This document shows positions 39,760-48,359 of a stretch of DNA of 63,858 bases, in pieces. The notes under the pieces are model-generated. The model made no database searches and was not told where the DNA came from. It saw nothing but the letters and a program-made list of their open reading frames with translations. The position numbers were made by a program, and so were the translations under genes. This DNA comes from Chloroflexota bacterium (lineage in GTDB: Bacteria; Chloroflexota; Anaerolineae; Promineifilales; Promineifilaceae), in assembly GCA_017993775.1 (NCBI GenBank), contig JAGOMA010000031.1, positions 1 to 63,858 on the forward strand, in the 5' to 3' direction. Position 1 is the first letter of the stretch. Each line of letters starts with the position of its first letter.

Positions 39760-40749
39760 ATGAGTTTTGATTGGCAGACTGAGGGCAAAACGGTTTGGGA
39801 GGATGCTCCTTCTCAGCCGCCGACGCCCAAAAGCCGCCGGGGGCGTTGGGTTGTGCTGGCGGCGGCGCTGGTGTTGCTGGCCACGGCCGTTCTCTTTCAG
39901 GGGTTGCGGCAGCGGCTGGCACAAGTGGCTGGTCAGGTGGAGGCCGATGTGTTAGCCAGCCATGCCGTCATCCACGAAGCGGCCGTGCGCGGCGATGGCG
40001 AGGTGGTCTTGAGCTTTTTGTCCGGGCGTGATGCGGGTTGGGCCTCAGCCACAGGCCAACTGGCGGCAGGTGGCCTGACGTATGGGCGGGAGGGCCTGAA
40101 TCTGGCTTGGCTGCCCGGGCAATCGGCTGCGCCCTCGGTTGTGTTGGGGGCGGATCTGCAATCCGCCGAGGTAACGCAGGGCGAAAGTTACGCCATCGAC
40201 GTGGGCAATGGCCTGACAGAGACGGTGGTATTGGGGCAAACGGCCGTTTACCGCCTGGGTAACAATCGTTGGTTGCTATCGCCGCCAGAAGCGGAATTTT
40301 GGGGCGCGTCGCGCACCATCCTGGGTCAGTATCTCGTCGTTCATTTCCCCACACGTGACGCGGCTGTGGTGGAGCGATTGTTTCTGCGATTAGATGACAA
40401 ATTGGGCCAGATGTGTACACAACTGCCCAATTTCACCTGCCCGCCCGGTTTTCAGGTGGACGTGGTGTTTTCCACCGAGCCGGCTGCGCTGGCGCAGGCC
40501 AATCTGGTGGGCGTGATAACCACCAAACAAGCTGGCCTGCGGCTGCCCACGCCCACGCTCGTTGGTTTGCCGCAGTCTGAGGCCGCTTTTCAGGCGCTTT
40601 TTCGCGGGTACGCATCGTTGGTGGTGGCCACGGCCGTTACCGACCTGGTCGATTGGCGCTGCTGCGAGGAGGTGGATTTTTATCAGGTGCTGCTAAACGA
40701 TTTGCTCAGCCAGTTGGGTCTGCGTCCCAATCCGACGGCGGAAAGATAA
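39760..40749 (+). CDS. Single-pass membrane protein, tandem paralogue 1
   Basis: A 329-residue protein of unknown function. The cytosolic head MSFDWQTEGKTVWED is followed by a transmembrane helix (about 31-50) and an extracytoplasmic domain. The domain has features shared with the next two genes: EADVLASHAVIHEAA, FLSGRDAGW, LGADLQSAEV, QTAVYRLGNNRWLLSPPEAE and FWGA. It ends with DWRCC. Two Cys in WRCC plus the CTQ/TCPPG pair could form disulfides. It follows the lytic transglycosylase by 75 bases. Confidence 0.75.
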   Translation: MSFDWQTEGKTVWEDAPSQPPTPKSRRGRWVVLAAALVLLATAVLFQGLRQRLAQVAGQVEADVLASHAVIHEAAVRGDGEVVLSFLSGRDAGWASATGQLAAGGLTYGREGLNLAWLPGQSAAPSVVLGADLQSAEVTQGESYAIDVGNGLTETVVLGQTAVYRLGNNRWLLSPPEAEFWGASRTILGQYLVVHFPTRDAAVVERLFLRLDDKLGQMCTQLPNFTCPPGFQVDVVFSTEPAALAQANLVGVITTKQAGLRLPTPTLVGLPQSEAAFQALFRGYASLVVATAVTDLVDWRCCEEVDFYQVLLNDLLSQLGLRPNPTAER

Positions 40750-40787
40750 CTTGGCGCGGCGCAGGGCGCGCGGCGCACGCATGAATA

Positions 40788-40879
40788 GTCGCTGAGTCAT
40801 CAACCGCTTTCGCCGGGCATCCTGGTATCATTTTGTGGGGGTTGGGCCGCTTTACCGGATGATGATGGACTCAGCGACG
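40788..40879. repeat. Long-loop inverted repeat upstream of paralogue 2
   Basis: GTCGCTGAGTCATCA (40788-40802) is complementary, with one bulge, to TGATGGACTCAGCGAC ending at 40879. Eleven of the arm bases pair without interruption. The arms are about 60 bases apart and end 10 bases before the ATG of paralogue 2. It could be a protein-binding site pair or a scar of an insertion. Confidence 0.5.
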
Positions 40880-40889
40880 GAAGAACCCT

Positions 40890-41882
40890 ATGTCTAAAAA
40901 TTTCCATTGGACCACAGAAGATGATGCAGATTGGGCCGATACGGCCGTGCCACCTCCGCCGCCGCGCCCTCAACCACGCAGGTGGTGGGGCGTGTGGCTG
41001 CTGGCGCTGATTGTGGGCGCGGGCGGGCTGCTTTATTGGCGGGCGAATGTGCAGGTAACGGCCGTTACCGCCAATGTGGAGGCCGACATTCTTTCCAGCC
41101 AGGCGATCCTGGACCAGGCCGCCAATCAAAACGACATTGAACTGTTCACTACCATTTTATCCGGCCGCGACGCAAGCTGGATTGCCGCCCAGCAGGCGCT
41201 TTTTCAGCAAGAACTGCTCTGGGACCGCTCGTCGTTTGGCCTGGATGCGCTGCCGAGCGCATCGGCCGTGGTTTCCCTGACGGTGGCTGCGGATTTGCAA
41301 TCGGCGGAATTATTGGTTGAACGACGGTATGTTGTGAGCAAAACCGATGCCAATCAGCCAGACGGCCGTGGCGCAAGTTTCAATTCGTCGCCGCCCACGG
41401 CCCCAAACGACGCTGTTACGCTGCTGCTGCCGCTGATATTTCGCAAAGGCGAAACCCGCTGGTTGTTGTCCCCGCCATCGGAGGCGTATTGGGGCGGCTG
41501 GCAGCAGGCAGAAGGGCATTACATCACCCTGATTTTCCCCGAACGAGACGCCGGCATTGCCCTCCGGCTGCTGCCGGAGATGGATGCGCAGGTTAAAAAG
41601 CTGTGCAATTTTGAGCCGGCAGCCGATTGCCCCGGCGGCTGGCAGTTGTTGGTGCGCCTGGAGACAGATCCGGCCAGTTTAACGGCCGTTGCCGACCCGC
41701 AAACCCTCCTTCAGCCTGCGCCGATTTTTGAACTGCCTACCCCATCGCTCATTGGTTTGCCGGTGGACGAGGCTGGGTACGAGGCTCTGGCTCAGGCTTA
41801 CGCCGGCCAGGTGGTCAATCGGGCGATTGTGGATGTGGTGGCGATGGGTGGTTGGGCGCGGCCGCTGGATAATCGCGGTTAA
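40890..41882 (+). CDS. Single-pass membrane protein, tandem paralogue 2 (C-terminally shortened)
   Basis: A 330-residue paralogue of both neighbours: head KNFHWTTEDDADWADTA, a transmembrane helix, EADILSSQAILDQAA, ILSGRDASW, VAADLQSAEL, and ETRWLLSPPSEAYWGGW. It lacks the W-x-CC motif and the following 30 or so residues that end the domain in paralogues 1 and 3, stopping at PLDNRG. An insertion with DGRGASFNSSPPTAPND lies in the middle of the domain. The gap to the next gene is 19 bases. Confidence 0.73.
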   Translation: MSKNFHWTTEDDADWADTAVPPPPPRPQPRRWWGVWLLALIVGAGGLLYWRANVQVTAVTANVEADILSSQAILDQAANQNDIELFTTILSGRDASWIAAQQALFQQELLWDRSSFGLDALPSASAVVSLTVAADLQSAELLVERRYVVSKTDANQPDGRGASFNSSPPTAPNDAVTLLLPLIFRKGETRWLLSPPSEAYWGGWQQAEGHYITLIFPERDAGIALRLLPEMDAQVKKLCNFEPAADCPGGWQLLVRLETDPASLTAVADPQTLLQPAPIFELPTPSLIGLPVDEAGYEALAQAYAGQVVNRAIVDVVAMGGWARPLDNRG

Positions 41883-41901
41883 GCAGGTAAGATAGTGACC
41901 C

Positions 41902-44520
41902 ATGAGCCAGTTTGATTGGCGTACCGAGGATGACGCATCCTGGCGCGAGCTGCCTAAACCGCCGCCACCAGAACCCCGCAAACGGCCGTGGGGGGTGATT
42001 GTTTTTATCTTGCTCGCTTTGTTGACCGCCGGATTTGTGGTGTACCGGCAGTTGAAACGGCAAATTGACGCGGCTACGACGGCCGTGCAGACCGATGTGC
42101 TGGCGACGCATAATTTGGTGCAAACGGCCGTGGCTCGCGGCGATCTGGAATTGTTTCGCTCGCAGTTATCGGGCCGTGATCCCACCTGGACGGAGACGCA
42201 AGAGACAATTCTAACCGATGGCCTGATTCAGGGGCGTGAATTTTGGGGCTGGCAGCAGCCAATTTTCTCGCCGCCGCTAACCCTGGCGGATTTGACGGCC
42301 GTGTCCGACCCGCTGGCGCTGACCCTGGCCCCGGACCTGAACAGCGCGGAACTGCAATTCCCCCTGACCTATCTTGTGACCAGGGCGGATGGCGTAACCG
42401 AAACCATTACCCTGGCGCAGACGGCCGTTTACCGGCGTGGTAAAAATCGCTGGTTACTGGCTCCGCCTGACGAGACGTTCTGGGGTGGGTGGGTGACAAA
42501 TCGGGGGGATTTGGTGACCCTGATTTATCCACAGCGGGACAGTTTTATTGCCGAGCAGCTTGCCGCCGACCTGGAAGTGATGCTGCGTCAACTCTGCGAA
42601 ACGTTTCCCAATTTGGCCTGCCCGGACGACCTGCACATGTCCCTGCGCCTGGACGCCGACCCCGCCATTTTGCCAACGGCCACGGATTGGGAGACGTTTT
42701 TGGGCGGCGGGCTGACGCTCCATTTGCCGGCGCCCACCCTGATGGGGCGTCCGGTGGATCAGGCCGGGTACGACGCTTTGTATCGGGCGTATGGGGCGCA
42801 GGTGGCCACGGCCGTTATCGCCGACCGGATCGGTTGGCAATGCTGCCGTCACGCGCCCTTTTTTCAGGTGTTGGTTGACGCGATGCTGCGACAGATGGAT
42901 TTACGGCCGTGGCCCGTGACCGACGCTGATCATGCCCGTGTCTTGCGCGAAAGCGTGGGCACGGCTGACCTGAACGCCCACTGGGAGCAGACCAATTGGC
43001 AGGGCTGGTCGCAAGCGGATGCTTGGGAATTGTATACGGCCGTCGATTTCTTGCTGCAATCGTATCCCGACATTGGGCCACTGGCCTGGCTGCGGGAATT
43101 ACAAAGCAATCGCAGCATCGTCGGCTGGCTAAACCAGGTGTTATATGGCGAGCAGGGTTCCACTCTGGGCGCGGGGGGGCCGGCGGTGTTAGAGGCGTTG
43201 GATGAGAAATGGTGGCAGTTTGCCTATGCCCAGACCTTGTTGGCGCAGCAGCAAATGCCGCGCCCGCTGCCTTTCCCGGACCAGGATTTGCAGCTTGTGT
43301 GCCTGACAGACCAAAACTATGACGACAACACCATGACGGCCGTGCGCCATTACAATTTGCAGCAGGAAACCTGGACCGATGTGTTAAGCCGCACCGGTTA
43401 TTTGCTAATAACTCCTTTGCTGGATGATTCAGGCTGGGTGGTGCAGGCCTTCCCGTTTGTCGATAACGCTGTGCAGGTAGCCGAAATTTGGCGCGACGGT
43501 CAATCGACGCCGGTTCACTCTGAAGAAAGTATATCGTTGACCCTGGGGCAGTTTGACCCCAACGGCCGTTACCTCATCAACTATGCCTTCAATCCCGACG
43601 TCGATCGTCCCGTTCCCACACTGCTGGACCTGGAGGACTGTACCGCCGCCGCCTGCACCCCGATAGAGCTGTCGGCGCAGCCGTATTGGTCGCCAGACAG
43701 TCAGGCCACCATTCTGACGCCATCAGACGTATTTGAAGATGGCGCGTTGCTCATAAACGGCCGTATGATGGTGGTCGATCCCCTCCTGTCCCCTGTTGTG
43801 GCCCCGCTGCGGCTGGGCGATGGGCTGGGTCAGCCGCAGACGCCGGACGAACCGCCATTGGGCGAGGGCTATTCCCCCTTCTGGCTGGACGATCAGCAGT
43901 TGGGTTACGTGCGCCCCGGCACACCGGAAACCGGCGACGAGGTCGTTTTGCTTTCGCTGCCAGATATGACCGCGCAAACCGTTCTGACGCTGGCCGATCT
44001 GCAAGCGACACTGCCCAAAACTCTTTACGCGCCTGCTTCCATCCGCTACGTGCTGCCCCATCCTCAGCAGCCGGGGCTTTTATTTGTTATGGCCCTGGAT
44101 GCCTTGGGGCGCGAGGCGTATGTTTTTTCGTATGATTGGCAGAGTGGCGAATTGGTTTTGCGCTTGCAATCGCCGGTACGGTCGTTCCACACCCTCGGTT
44201 TTTCGCCGGACGGCCGTTGGCTGGCGCTGACCGGTTCCAACAGGGACGAATACAACGGCGGAACCAACTCCGGCATTTTGTATGTCCACAATATTGCCAC
44301 CCAAGAGACCCAAACCTACATATCGCAGTTTGCCAACTTCGTGTTATCGCCGCAGTATGATTGGTCGGCGGACGGCCGTTGGCTGCTGTTTATTGTCGAT
44401 GATCGTATCCTCAGCCTCGTTGCCCCCGATTATCATTACCAGTGGGTTTTTGCCCACGACCAACGCAACTGCTCGTCGATGAACTGGATAAACCGTCAAC
44501 CCATCAGGAGTGAACCATGA
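41902..44520 (+). CDS. Tandem paralogue 3 with C-terminal beta-propeller-like extension
   Basis: An 872-residue protein. The first 340 residues repeat the paralogue domain (FDWRTEDDASWREL, transmembrane helix, QLSGRDPTW, LAPDLNSAEL, NRWLLAPPDETFWGGW, GWQCCRHAPFFQVL). After a helical linker, residues about 440-860 contain TolB/WD40-like blades: SPFWLDDQQLGYV, LGFSPDGRWLALTG and YDWSADGRWLLFIVDD. The start codon of the methyltransferase overlaps its stop by 4 bases. It is probably an envelope protein, possibly sensing or scaffolding; the function is not known. Confidence 0.78.
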   Translation: MSQFDWRTEDDASWRELPKPPPPEPRKRPWGVIVFILLALLTAGFVVYRQLKRQIDAATTAVQTDVLATHNLVQTAVARGDLELFRSQLSGRDPTWTETQETILTDGLIQGREFWGWQQPIFSPPLTLADLTAVSDPLALTLAPDLNSAELQFPLTYLVTRADGVTETITLAQTAVYRRGKNRWLLAPPDETFWGGWVTNRGDLVTLIYPQRDSFIAEQLAADLEVMLRQLCETFPNLACPDDLHMSLRLDADPAILPTATDWETFLGGGLTLHLPAPTLMGRPVDQAGYDALYRAYGAQVATAVIADRIGWQCCRHAPFFQVLVDAMLRQMDLRPWPVTDADHARVLRESVGTADLNAHWEQTNWQGWSQADAWELYTAVDFLLQSYPDIGPLAWLRELQSNRSIVGWLNQVLYGEQGSTLGAGGPAVLEALDEKWWQFAYAQTLLAQQQMPRPLPFPDQDLQLVCLTDQNYDDNTMTAVRHYNLQQETWTDVLSRTGYLLITPLLDDSGWVVQAFPFVDNAVQVAEIWRDGQSTPVHSEESISLTLGQFDPNGRYLINYAFNPDVDRPVPTLLDLEDCTAAACTPIELSAQPYWSPDSQATILTPSDVFEDGALLINGRMMVVDPLLSPVVAPLRLGDGLGQPQTPDEPPLGEGYSPFWLDDQQLGYVRPGTPETGDEVVLLSLPDMTAQTVLTLADLQATLPKTLYAPASIRYVLPHPQQPGLLFVMALDALGREAYVFSYDWQSGELVLRLQSPVRSFHTLGFSPDGRWLALTGSNRDEYNGGTNSGILYVHNIATQETQTYISQFANFVLSPQYDWSADGRWLLFIVDDRILSLVAPDYHYQWVFAHDQRNCSSMNWINRQPIRSEP

Positions 44521-45320
44521 GCAAACAAATCGTCCAATCCTTGTTCGGCGCCAGCGCCGACGCCTACGTCACCAGTTCGGTTCATGCCAAAGGCGCCAGC
44601 TTGAACCGGCTGGTGGAGCTGCTGCGCCCGCAGCCAGATTGGCGCGTGTTGGACCTGGCAACCGGGGCAGGGCATACCGCTTTTACCCTGGCTCCCCTGG
44701 TCGGCTCGGTGGTAGCCACAGATATTACGCCGCAGATGCTGCAAAAAACGGCCGTTGGCGCTCAAGAACGAGGCTTATCAAACCTGTCGGTCGAAACGGC
44801 CGACGTGGATGATTTGCCCTTTGGCGATCAGGAATTCGATTTGGTGACCTGCCGCATCGCCGCCCATCATTTCCCGGATATTGGCCGATTTTTAGCCGAG
44901 GCAGCACGCGTGCTGAAGCGAAACGGCCGTCTGGCCATCGTGGACAACATCGTGCCCGGCAGCCGCCTGCGCGGCAAAAAGGCTCAATTGCAGCGCGAAG
45001 CAGGCCGGTATGTCAACGCCTTCGAGAAACTGCGCGATCCCAGTCACGGCCGTTGCCTCAGCCTGGATGAATGGATGGATGCGTTTGTGAAGGCCGGTCT
45101 GGCGCTGGACCACACTGAAACGCTGCGCAAGGAAATGGACTTTGCCAGTTGGACCGACCGGATGCACGTTTCCGACGAGGACCGCATCCGGCTGCGGGTG
45201 CTGCTGCTGCAAGCGCCAACGGCCGTGGCTGAGTTCTTGACGCCCACCCAGACCGGCGATAGAATCGCTTTCTACTTAACTGAAGCTATTTTAATCGGGA
45301 GATTGGGGACTGGAGATTAA
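44517..45320 (+). CDS. Class I SAM-dependent methyltransferase
   Basis: A 267-residue cytosolic enzyme of the UbiE/Methyltransf_11 type. Motif I is VLDLATGAGHTAF, motif II VVATDITPQML, then DVDDLPFGDQEFDLVTCRIA and LKRNGRLAIVDNIVP. The substrate could be a quinone precursor, lipid or small metabolite. It has AGGAGTGAACC before the ATG and overlaps paralogue 3 by 4 bases, so it belongs to the same transcription unit, the last gene before a terminator. Confidence 0.9.
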   Translation: MSKQIVQSLFGASADAYVTSSVHAKGASLNRLVELLRPQPDWRVLDLATGAGHTAFTLAPLVGSVVATDITPQMLQKTAVGAQERGLSNLSVETADVDDLPFGDQEFDLVTCRIAAHHFPDIGRFLAEAARVLKRNGRLAIVDNIVPGSRLRGKKAQLQREAGRYVNAFEKLRDPSHGRCLSLDEWMDAFVKAGLALDHTETLRKEMDFASWTDRMHVSDEDRIRLRVLLLQAPTAVAEFLTPTQTGDRIAFYLTEAILIGRLGTGD

Positions 45321-45366
45321 AGATCAGGCAAGCCTGACCTTCAACCTTCATTCCCCAATCTTTTTG
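45300..45366 (+). terminator. Rho-independent terminator after the methyltransferase gene
   Basis: AGATTGGGGA near 45300 pairs with TCCCCAATCT, which runs into TTTTTG. A second small stem (CAGGC-AA-GCCTG) lies in the loop. It would end the long ruvX-to-methyltransferase transcript. Confidence 0.7.
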
Positions 45367-45378
45367 TTTTGGAAGTGT

Positions 45379-45568
45379 AACGATACAGACCTCAAGGGTT
45401 TGCCGTTGCGAATACCAAACCCTTGGGGTCTTGCCAGCGGAACCAGAATAGTTACTGGAGAAACATAACGATACAGACCCCAAGGGTTTGCCGTTGAGAA
45501 TTTGGATTAGCTGGGTACCAAACCCTTGGGGTCTTGCCAGCGGAACCAGAACAGTTACTTGGAAACAT
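45379..45568. repeat. Two tandem copies of the AAGGGTTTG repeat directly upstream of miaB
   Basis: Each copy begins AACGATACAGACC and contains CAAGGGTTTGCCGTTG. It then reads ACCAAACCCTTGGGGTCTTG followed by CCAGCGGAACCAGAA, and ends with AAACAT. Copy 1 is at 45379-45466 and copy 2 at 45467-45568. Copy 2 ends 2 bases before the miaB ATG, so the miaB leader consists of repeat. Arms within each copy can pair as strong hairpins. Confidence 0.85.
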
Positions 45569-45570
45569 CT

Positions 45571-46962
45571 ATGAACAAAACCTATTACTTTTGGATTACC
45601 GGCTGCCAGATGAACTATGCCGACGCCCGGCGCGTAGCCACCGAATTAGAAAAAATCGGCTACCACGCCGCGGCCCGCCTGGAAGAAGCCGATGTCGTCG
45701 TCCTGGAAACCTGCACCGTGCGCCAGCAGTCCGAAGACAAAGCTTACAACAAACTCGACAATTTGCGCCCGCTGAAAGACCAAAACCCCAACATGACCAT
45801 CGCCGTCATGGGCTGCATTGTCGGCGTGCGCGGCAATGAAGCGCTGGAAAAACGTTTCCCCTTTGTGGATGTCTTCATGGAACCCAGCACCGATGGCTTG
45901 CCGCTGGTTTCTCACCTAAAACAGGGCGAAGACCAGACCTATGAGCTGGAAAGCACGGCCCAGCGCCACGCCTGGCAGGATGGCGAAGTCATTTTACCGG
46001 CCGATCAACGCGGCGAATTGGTCGCTGCGCCGGTTTCGGTGGTGTATGGTTGCTCGCATGCCTGCTCGTTTTGCATCATCCCCCAGCGCCGCGGCATCGA
46101 ACGCAGCCGCCCGGTAGGCGAAATTGCCGCCGAAGTGCGCTCGCTGGTCGCCCAAGGGGTGAAGGAAGTCATGCTGTTGGGGCAAATTGTTGACCGGTAT
46201 GGCTACGATGTTCCGGATGGCCCGGACCTGGCCGATTTGCTGCGCGTGATCAATGGCATAGACGGGCTGGCGCGTATCCGATTTCTGACCAGTCACCCCA
46301 ACTATATGACCGATAAAATCTTGCGCGCCGTGGCCGAGCTGCCCAAAGTCATGCCGCAAATCGAAATTCCCATCCAGGCGGGTGATGATGATGTGCTGCG
46401 CGAAATGAAACGTGGCTACACGGCCGATGAGTATCGCCGGCTGGTGTCTCGTATTCGCCAGATTATCCCCGACGTGGCGATTCATAATGACATTATTGTG
46501 GGTTTTCCGGGGGAAACGGCCGTGCAGTTCCAAAAAACCTACGACCTTTTGCGTGAATTAGAGCTGGACAAAGTCCATCTGGCGCGCTACAGCCCGCGCC
46601 CCGGCACAGTCAGCGCCCGCCGCATGGTCGATGATGTGCCCGAAGACGAAAAGCGCCGCCGCTTCCAAATGATCGAACAGCTACAGAAAGAAATTGGGGA
46701 AAAGAAAAATAAACGCTGGTTAGGGGAAACCGTGGAAGTTTTGGTGGAAGAGCAGCAAAAAGGGCGCTGGCGCGGCCGTACACCGCAAAGCAAATTGGTC
46801 TTTTTTGATGATCCCCGCGACCTGAAAGGGCAGTTGGTGCGGGTGCAAATTCAGCACACCGGCCCCTGGAGCCTCTCAGGAGTAGCAGTGGATCGTCCCA
46901 AAGTAGAACGGGCTACGGCCGTTACCGACATGCCCGCCTCCATTCCCCTGATCATTGTGTAG
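45571..46962 (+). CDS. miaB: tRNA-2-methylthio-N6-dimethylallyladenosine synthase MiaB
   Basis: A 463-residue radical-SAM methylthiotransferase that adds a methylthio group to i6A37 of tRNAs reading UNN codons. The UPF0004 domain has its three cluster cysteines (GCQMNYAD, LETCTVR, VMGCIVG). The radical-SAM cluster lies in YGCSHACSFC (Cys161, 165, 168). IVGFPGET and a C-terminal TRAM domain complete it. No normal ribosome-binding site is present because the repeat runs up to the ATG; translation may depend on that leader. Confidence 0.94.
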   Translation: MNKTYYFWITGCQMNYADARRVATELEKIGYHAAARLEEADVVVLETCTVRQQSEDKAYNKLDNLRPLKDQNPNMTIAVMGCIVGVRGNEALEKRFPFVDVFMEPSTDGLPLVSHLKQGEDQTYELESTAQRHAWQDGEVILPADQRGELVAAPVSVVYGCSHACSFCIIPQRRGIERSRPVGEIAAEVRSLVAQGVKEVMLLGQIVDRYGYDVPDGPDLADLLRVINGIDGLARIRFLTSHPNYMTDKILRAVAELPKVMPQIEIPIQAGDDDVLREMKRGYTADEYRRLVSRIRQIIPDVAIHNDIIVGFPGETAVQFQKTYDLLRELELDKVHLARYSPRPGTVSARRMVDDVPEDEKRRRFQMIEQLQKEIGEKKNKRWLGETVEVLVEEQQKGRWRGRTPQSKLVFFDDPRDLKGQLVRVQIQHTGPWSLSGVAVDRPKVERATAVTDMPASIPLIIV

Positions 46963-46991
46963 CCACAAAAAAATTTGTAAAGCTGAGATTA

Positions 46992-47029
46992 GAGATTAGA
47001 GATTGGCCCAATCTCCAATCTCTAATCTC
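46992..47029. terminator. Bidirectional terminator hairpin between miaB and the DUF58 gene
   Basis: GAGATTAGAGATTGG and its exact complement CCAATCTCTAATCTC flank an 8-base loop. The stem contains the AGATTGG unit of the dispersed family. It is placed between two convergent stops. Confidence 0.8.
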
Positions 47030-47049
47030 CTTTCCCCCACTCCCCACTT

Positions 47050-48351
47050 TTAAATTGTAAACGAATTGATACGCGTGGGATTTTGGCTGAGAACGGCCGT
47101 TAAATTATCCCCACGCTTAATCAGATAAGCCATCATGCCACTGCTTTGCAGCAGCGCCGCCAGTTTGGCGCTGGATCGCCGCCCGCCAAACGATTCGGGA
47201 TCGATGAGCACCGTCACCAGCCGCAGCCCGCGCCGCGCAAGCTGCCGCGCCGCGACAGCCCATTCATCTTGCGTATTCGGCGTCACCACGATTAGCGTTG
47301 TGCCACGTGGAAACAGATAGGATTCGGCGTGCAGCATGTCATAAACCGGCACATGTCCCTGCGCCCGTAAGACGCTCAACGTCTCCAAAATACGATTAAT
47401 TTGCCGTTCGCCGCGGTCCGGCTGCAGCACTTCATTAGACTGCCCATACGCCAACATGCCCACCGAGCGATCATGGCGCAAAAAGTATTGCGCCAGCGAC
47501 GCCGCCACCGTCACGGTGTACTCCTCCGTGGCGTCGGGCAGCTTAAAATCCGCGATGCCTAACCAATCTAACAAATCTGATTTTGATTCATTTTGCGGCG
47601 GCAGTTGGCGCGGCGCAATGTGCCCAAAGACGGACATGTCCGGCACGATCCAGATGTCGGCCATGGGGTCCAGTTCAAATTCTTTAACGATGAGGCGGTC
47701 GCGCCGTGCCGTGCTGGGCCAATGGATGCGGCTGAAACTGTCGCCCGGGGCATAATCGCGCACGCCGGAAGCGTTGGTGGTGACATAATGTGTGCGACGA
47801 CGCAGCGCATCGCCGCCTGGCAGCAAACCCAGCGGCAGCGCAAACTGGTAGATGTCGAATGTGAGCGGGTAAATAACCACGTTGGAGGTTGGCGCAAGAT
47901 CGCGCTGCATGGGAAACAGGCCAAACGGGTCGCTGCTGCGCAGTTGGATGGGGCCAAGTTGATAACGGCCGCGTTCGCGGCAAACGGTGATGGCCCGCCA
48001 GGTGAAGGTGCGGTGCGGCCCCAAATTGTTAACGACATAGCTGGTTTTGTGGCCGGGCACGTTGGAAAAATCGCGGATTTCTAGCCACAGTTTGGGCAAG
48101 AAGCTGGTATTGCGAATGGTGAAGCGTTCTTCTAACGGCCGTCCCACTTGCGTGCGTCGTACCCGAGTGGCGCGGCCCAGATGAACCCAATTGATGTTGA
48201 TCCAGGCCCAAAAAAAGGATAGGATGAGCAGCAGCCCCAGCATGTACGCCAGGTCGAACAAGATGTCACGGCCGGTTGCCAGACCGCCAATCAAGGCCAG
48301 AAGCGCCAATCCGAAAACGGCCGTGCGCCGTTGTTTAAGCTGGTTCACCAT
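47050..48351 (-). CDS. DUF58 domain protein (MoxR partner)
   Basis: A 433-residue membrane protein with two N-terminal helices (residues about 10-45), an immunoglobulin-like region and the DUF58 signature GVRDYAPGDSFSRIHWPSTA with RRDRLIVKEFE. A vWA-like fold follows. DUF58 proteins work with MoxR ATPases in assembling or maturing envelope or metal-containing complexes. The gene lies 8 bases after moxR and is translated in the same direction, so they form an operon. Confidence 0.9.
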   Translation of the reverse strand: MVNQLKQRRTAVFGLALLALIGGLATGRDILFDLAYMLGLLLILSFFWAWININWVHLGRATRVRRTQVGRPLEERFTIRNTSFLPKLWLEIRDFSNVPGHKTSYVVNNLGPHRTFTWRAITVCRERGRYQLGPIQLRSSDPFGLFPMQRDLAPTSNVVIYPLTFDIYQFALPLGLLPGGDALRRRTHYVTTNASGVRDYAPGDSFSRIHWPSTARRDRLIVKEFELDPMADIWIVPDMSVFGHIAPRQLPPQNESKSDLLDWLGIADFKLPDATEEYTVTVAASLAQYFLRHDRSVGMLAYGQSNEVLQPDRGERQINRILETLSVLRAQGHVPVYDMLHAESYLFPRGTTLIVVTPNTQDEWAVAARQLARRGLRLVTVLIDPESFGGRRSSAKLAALLQSSGMMAYLIKRGDNLTAVLSQNPTRINSFTI

Positions 48352-48359
48352 AGATGGTT

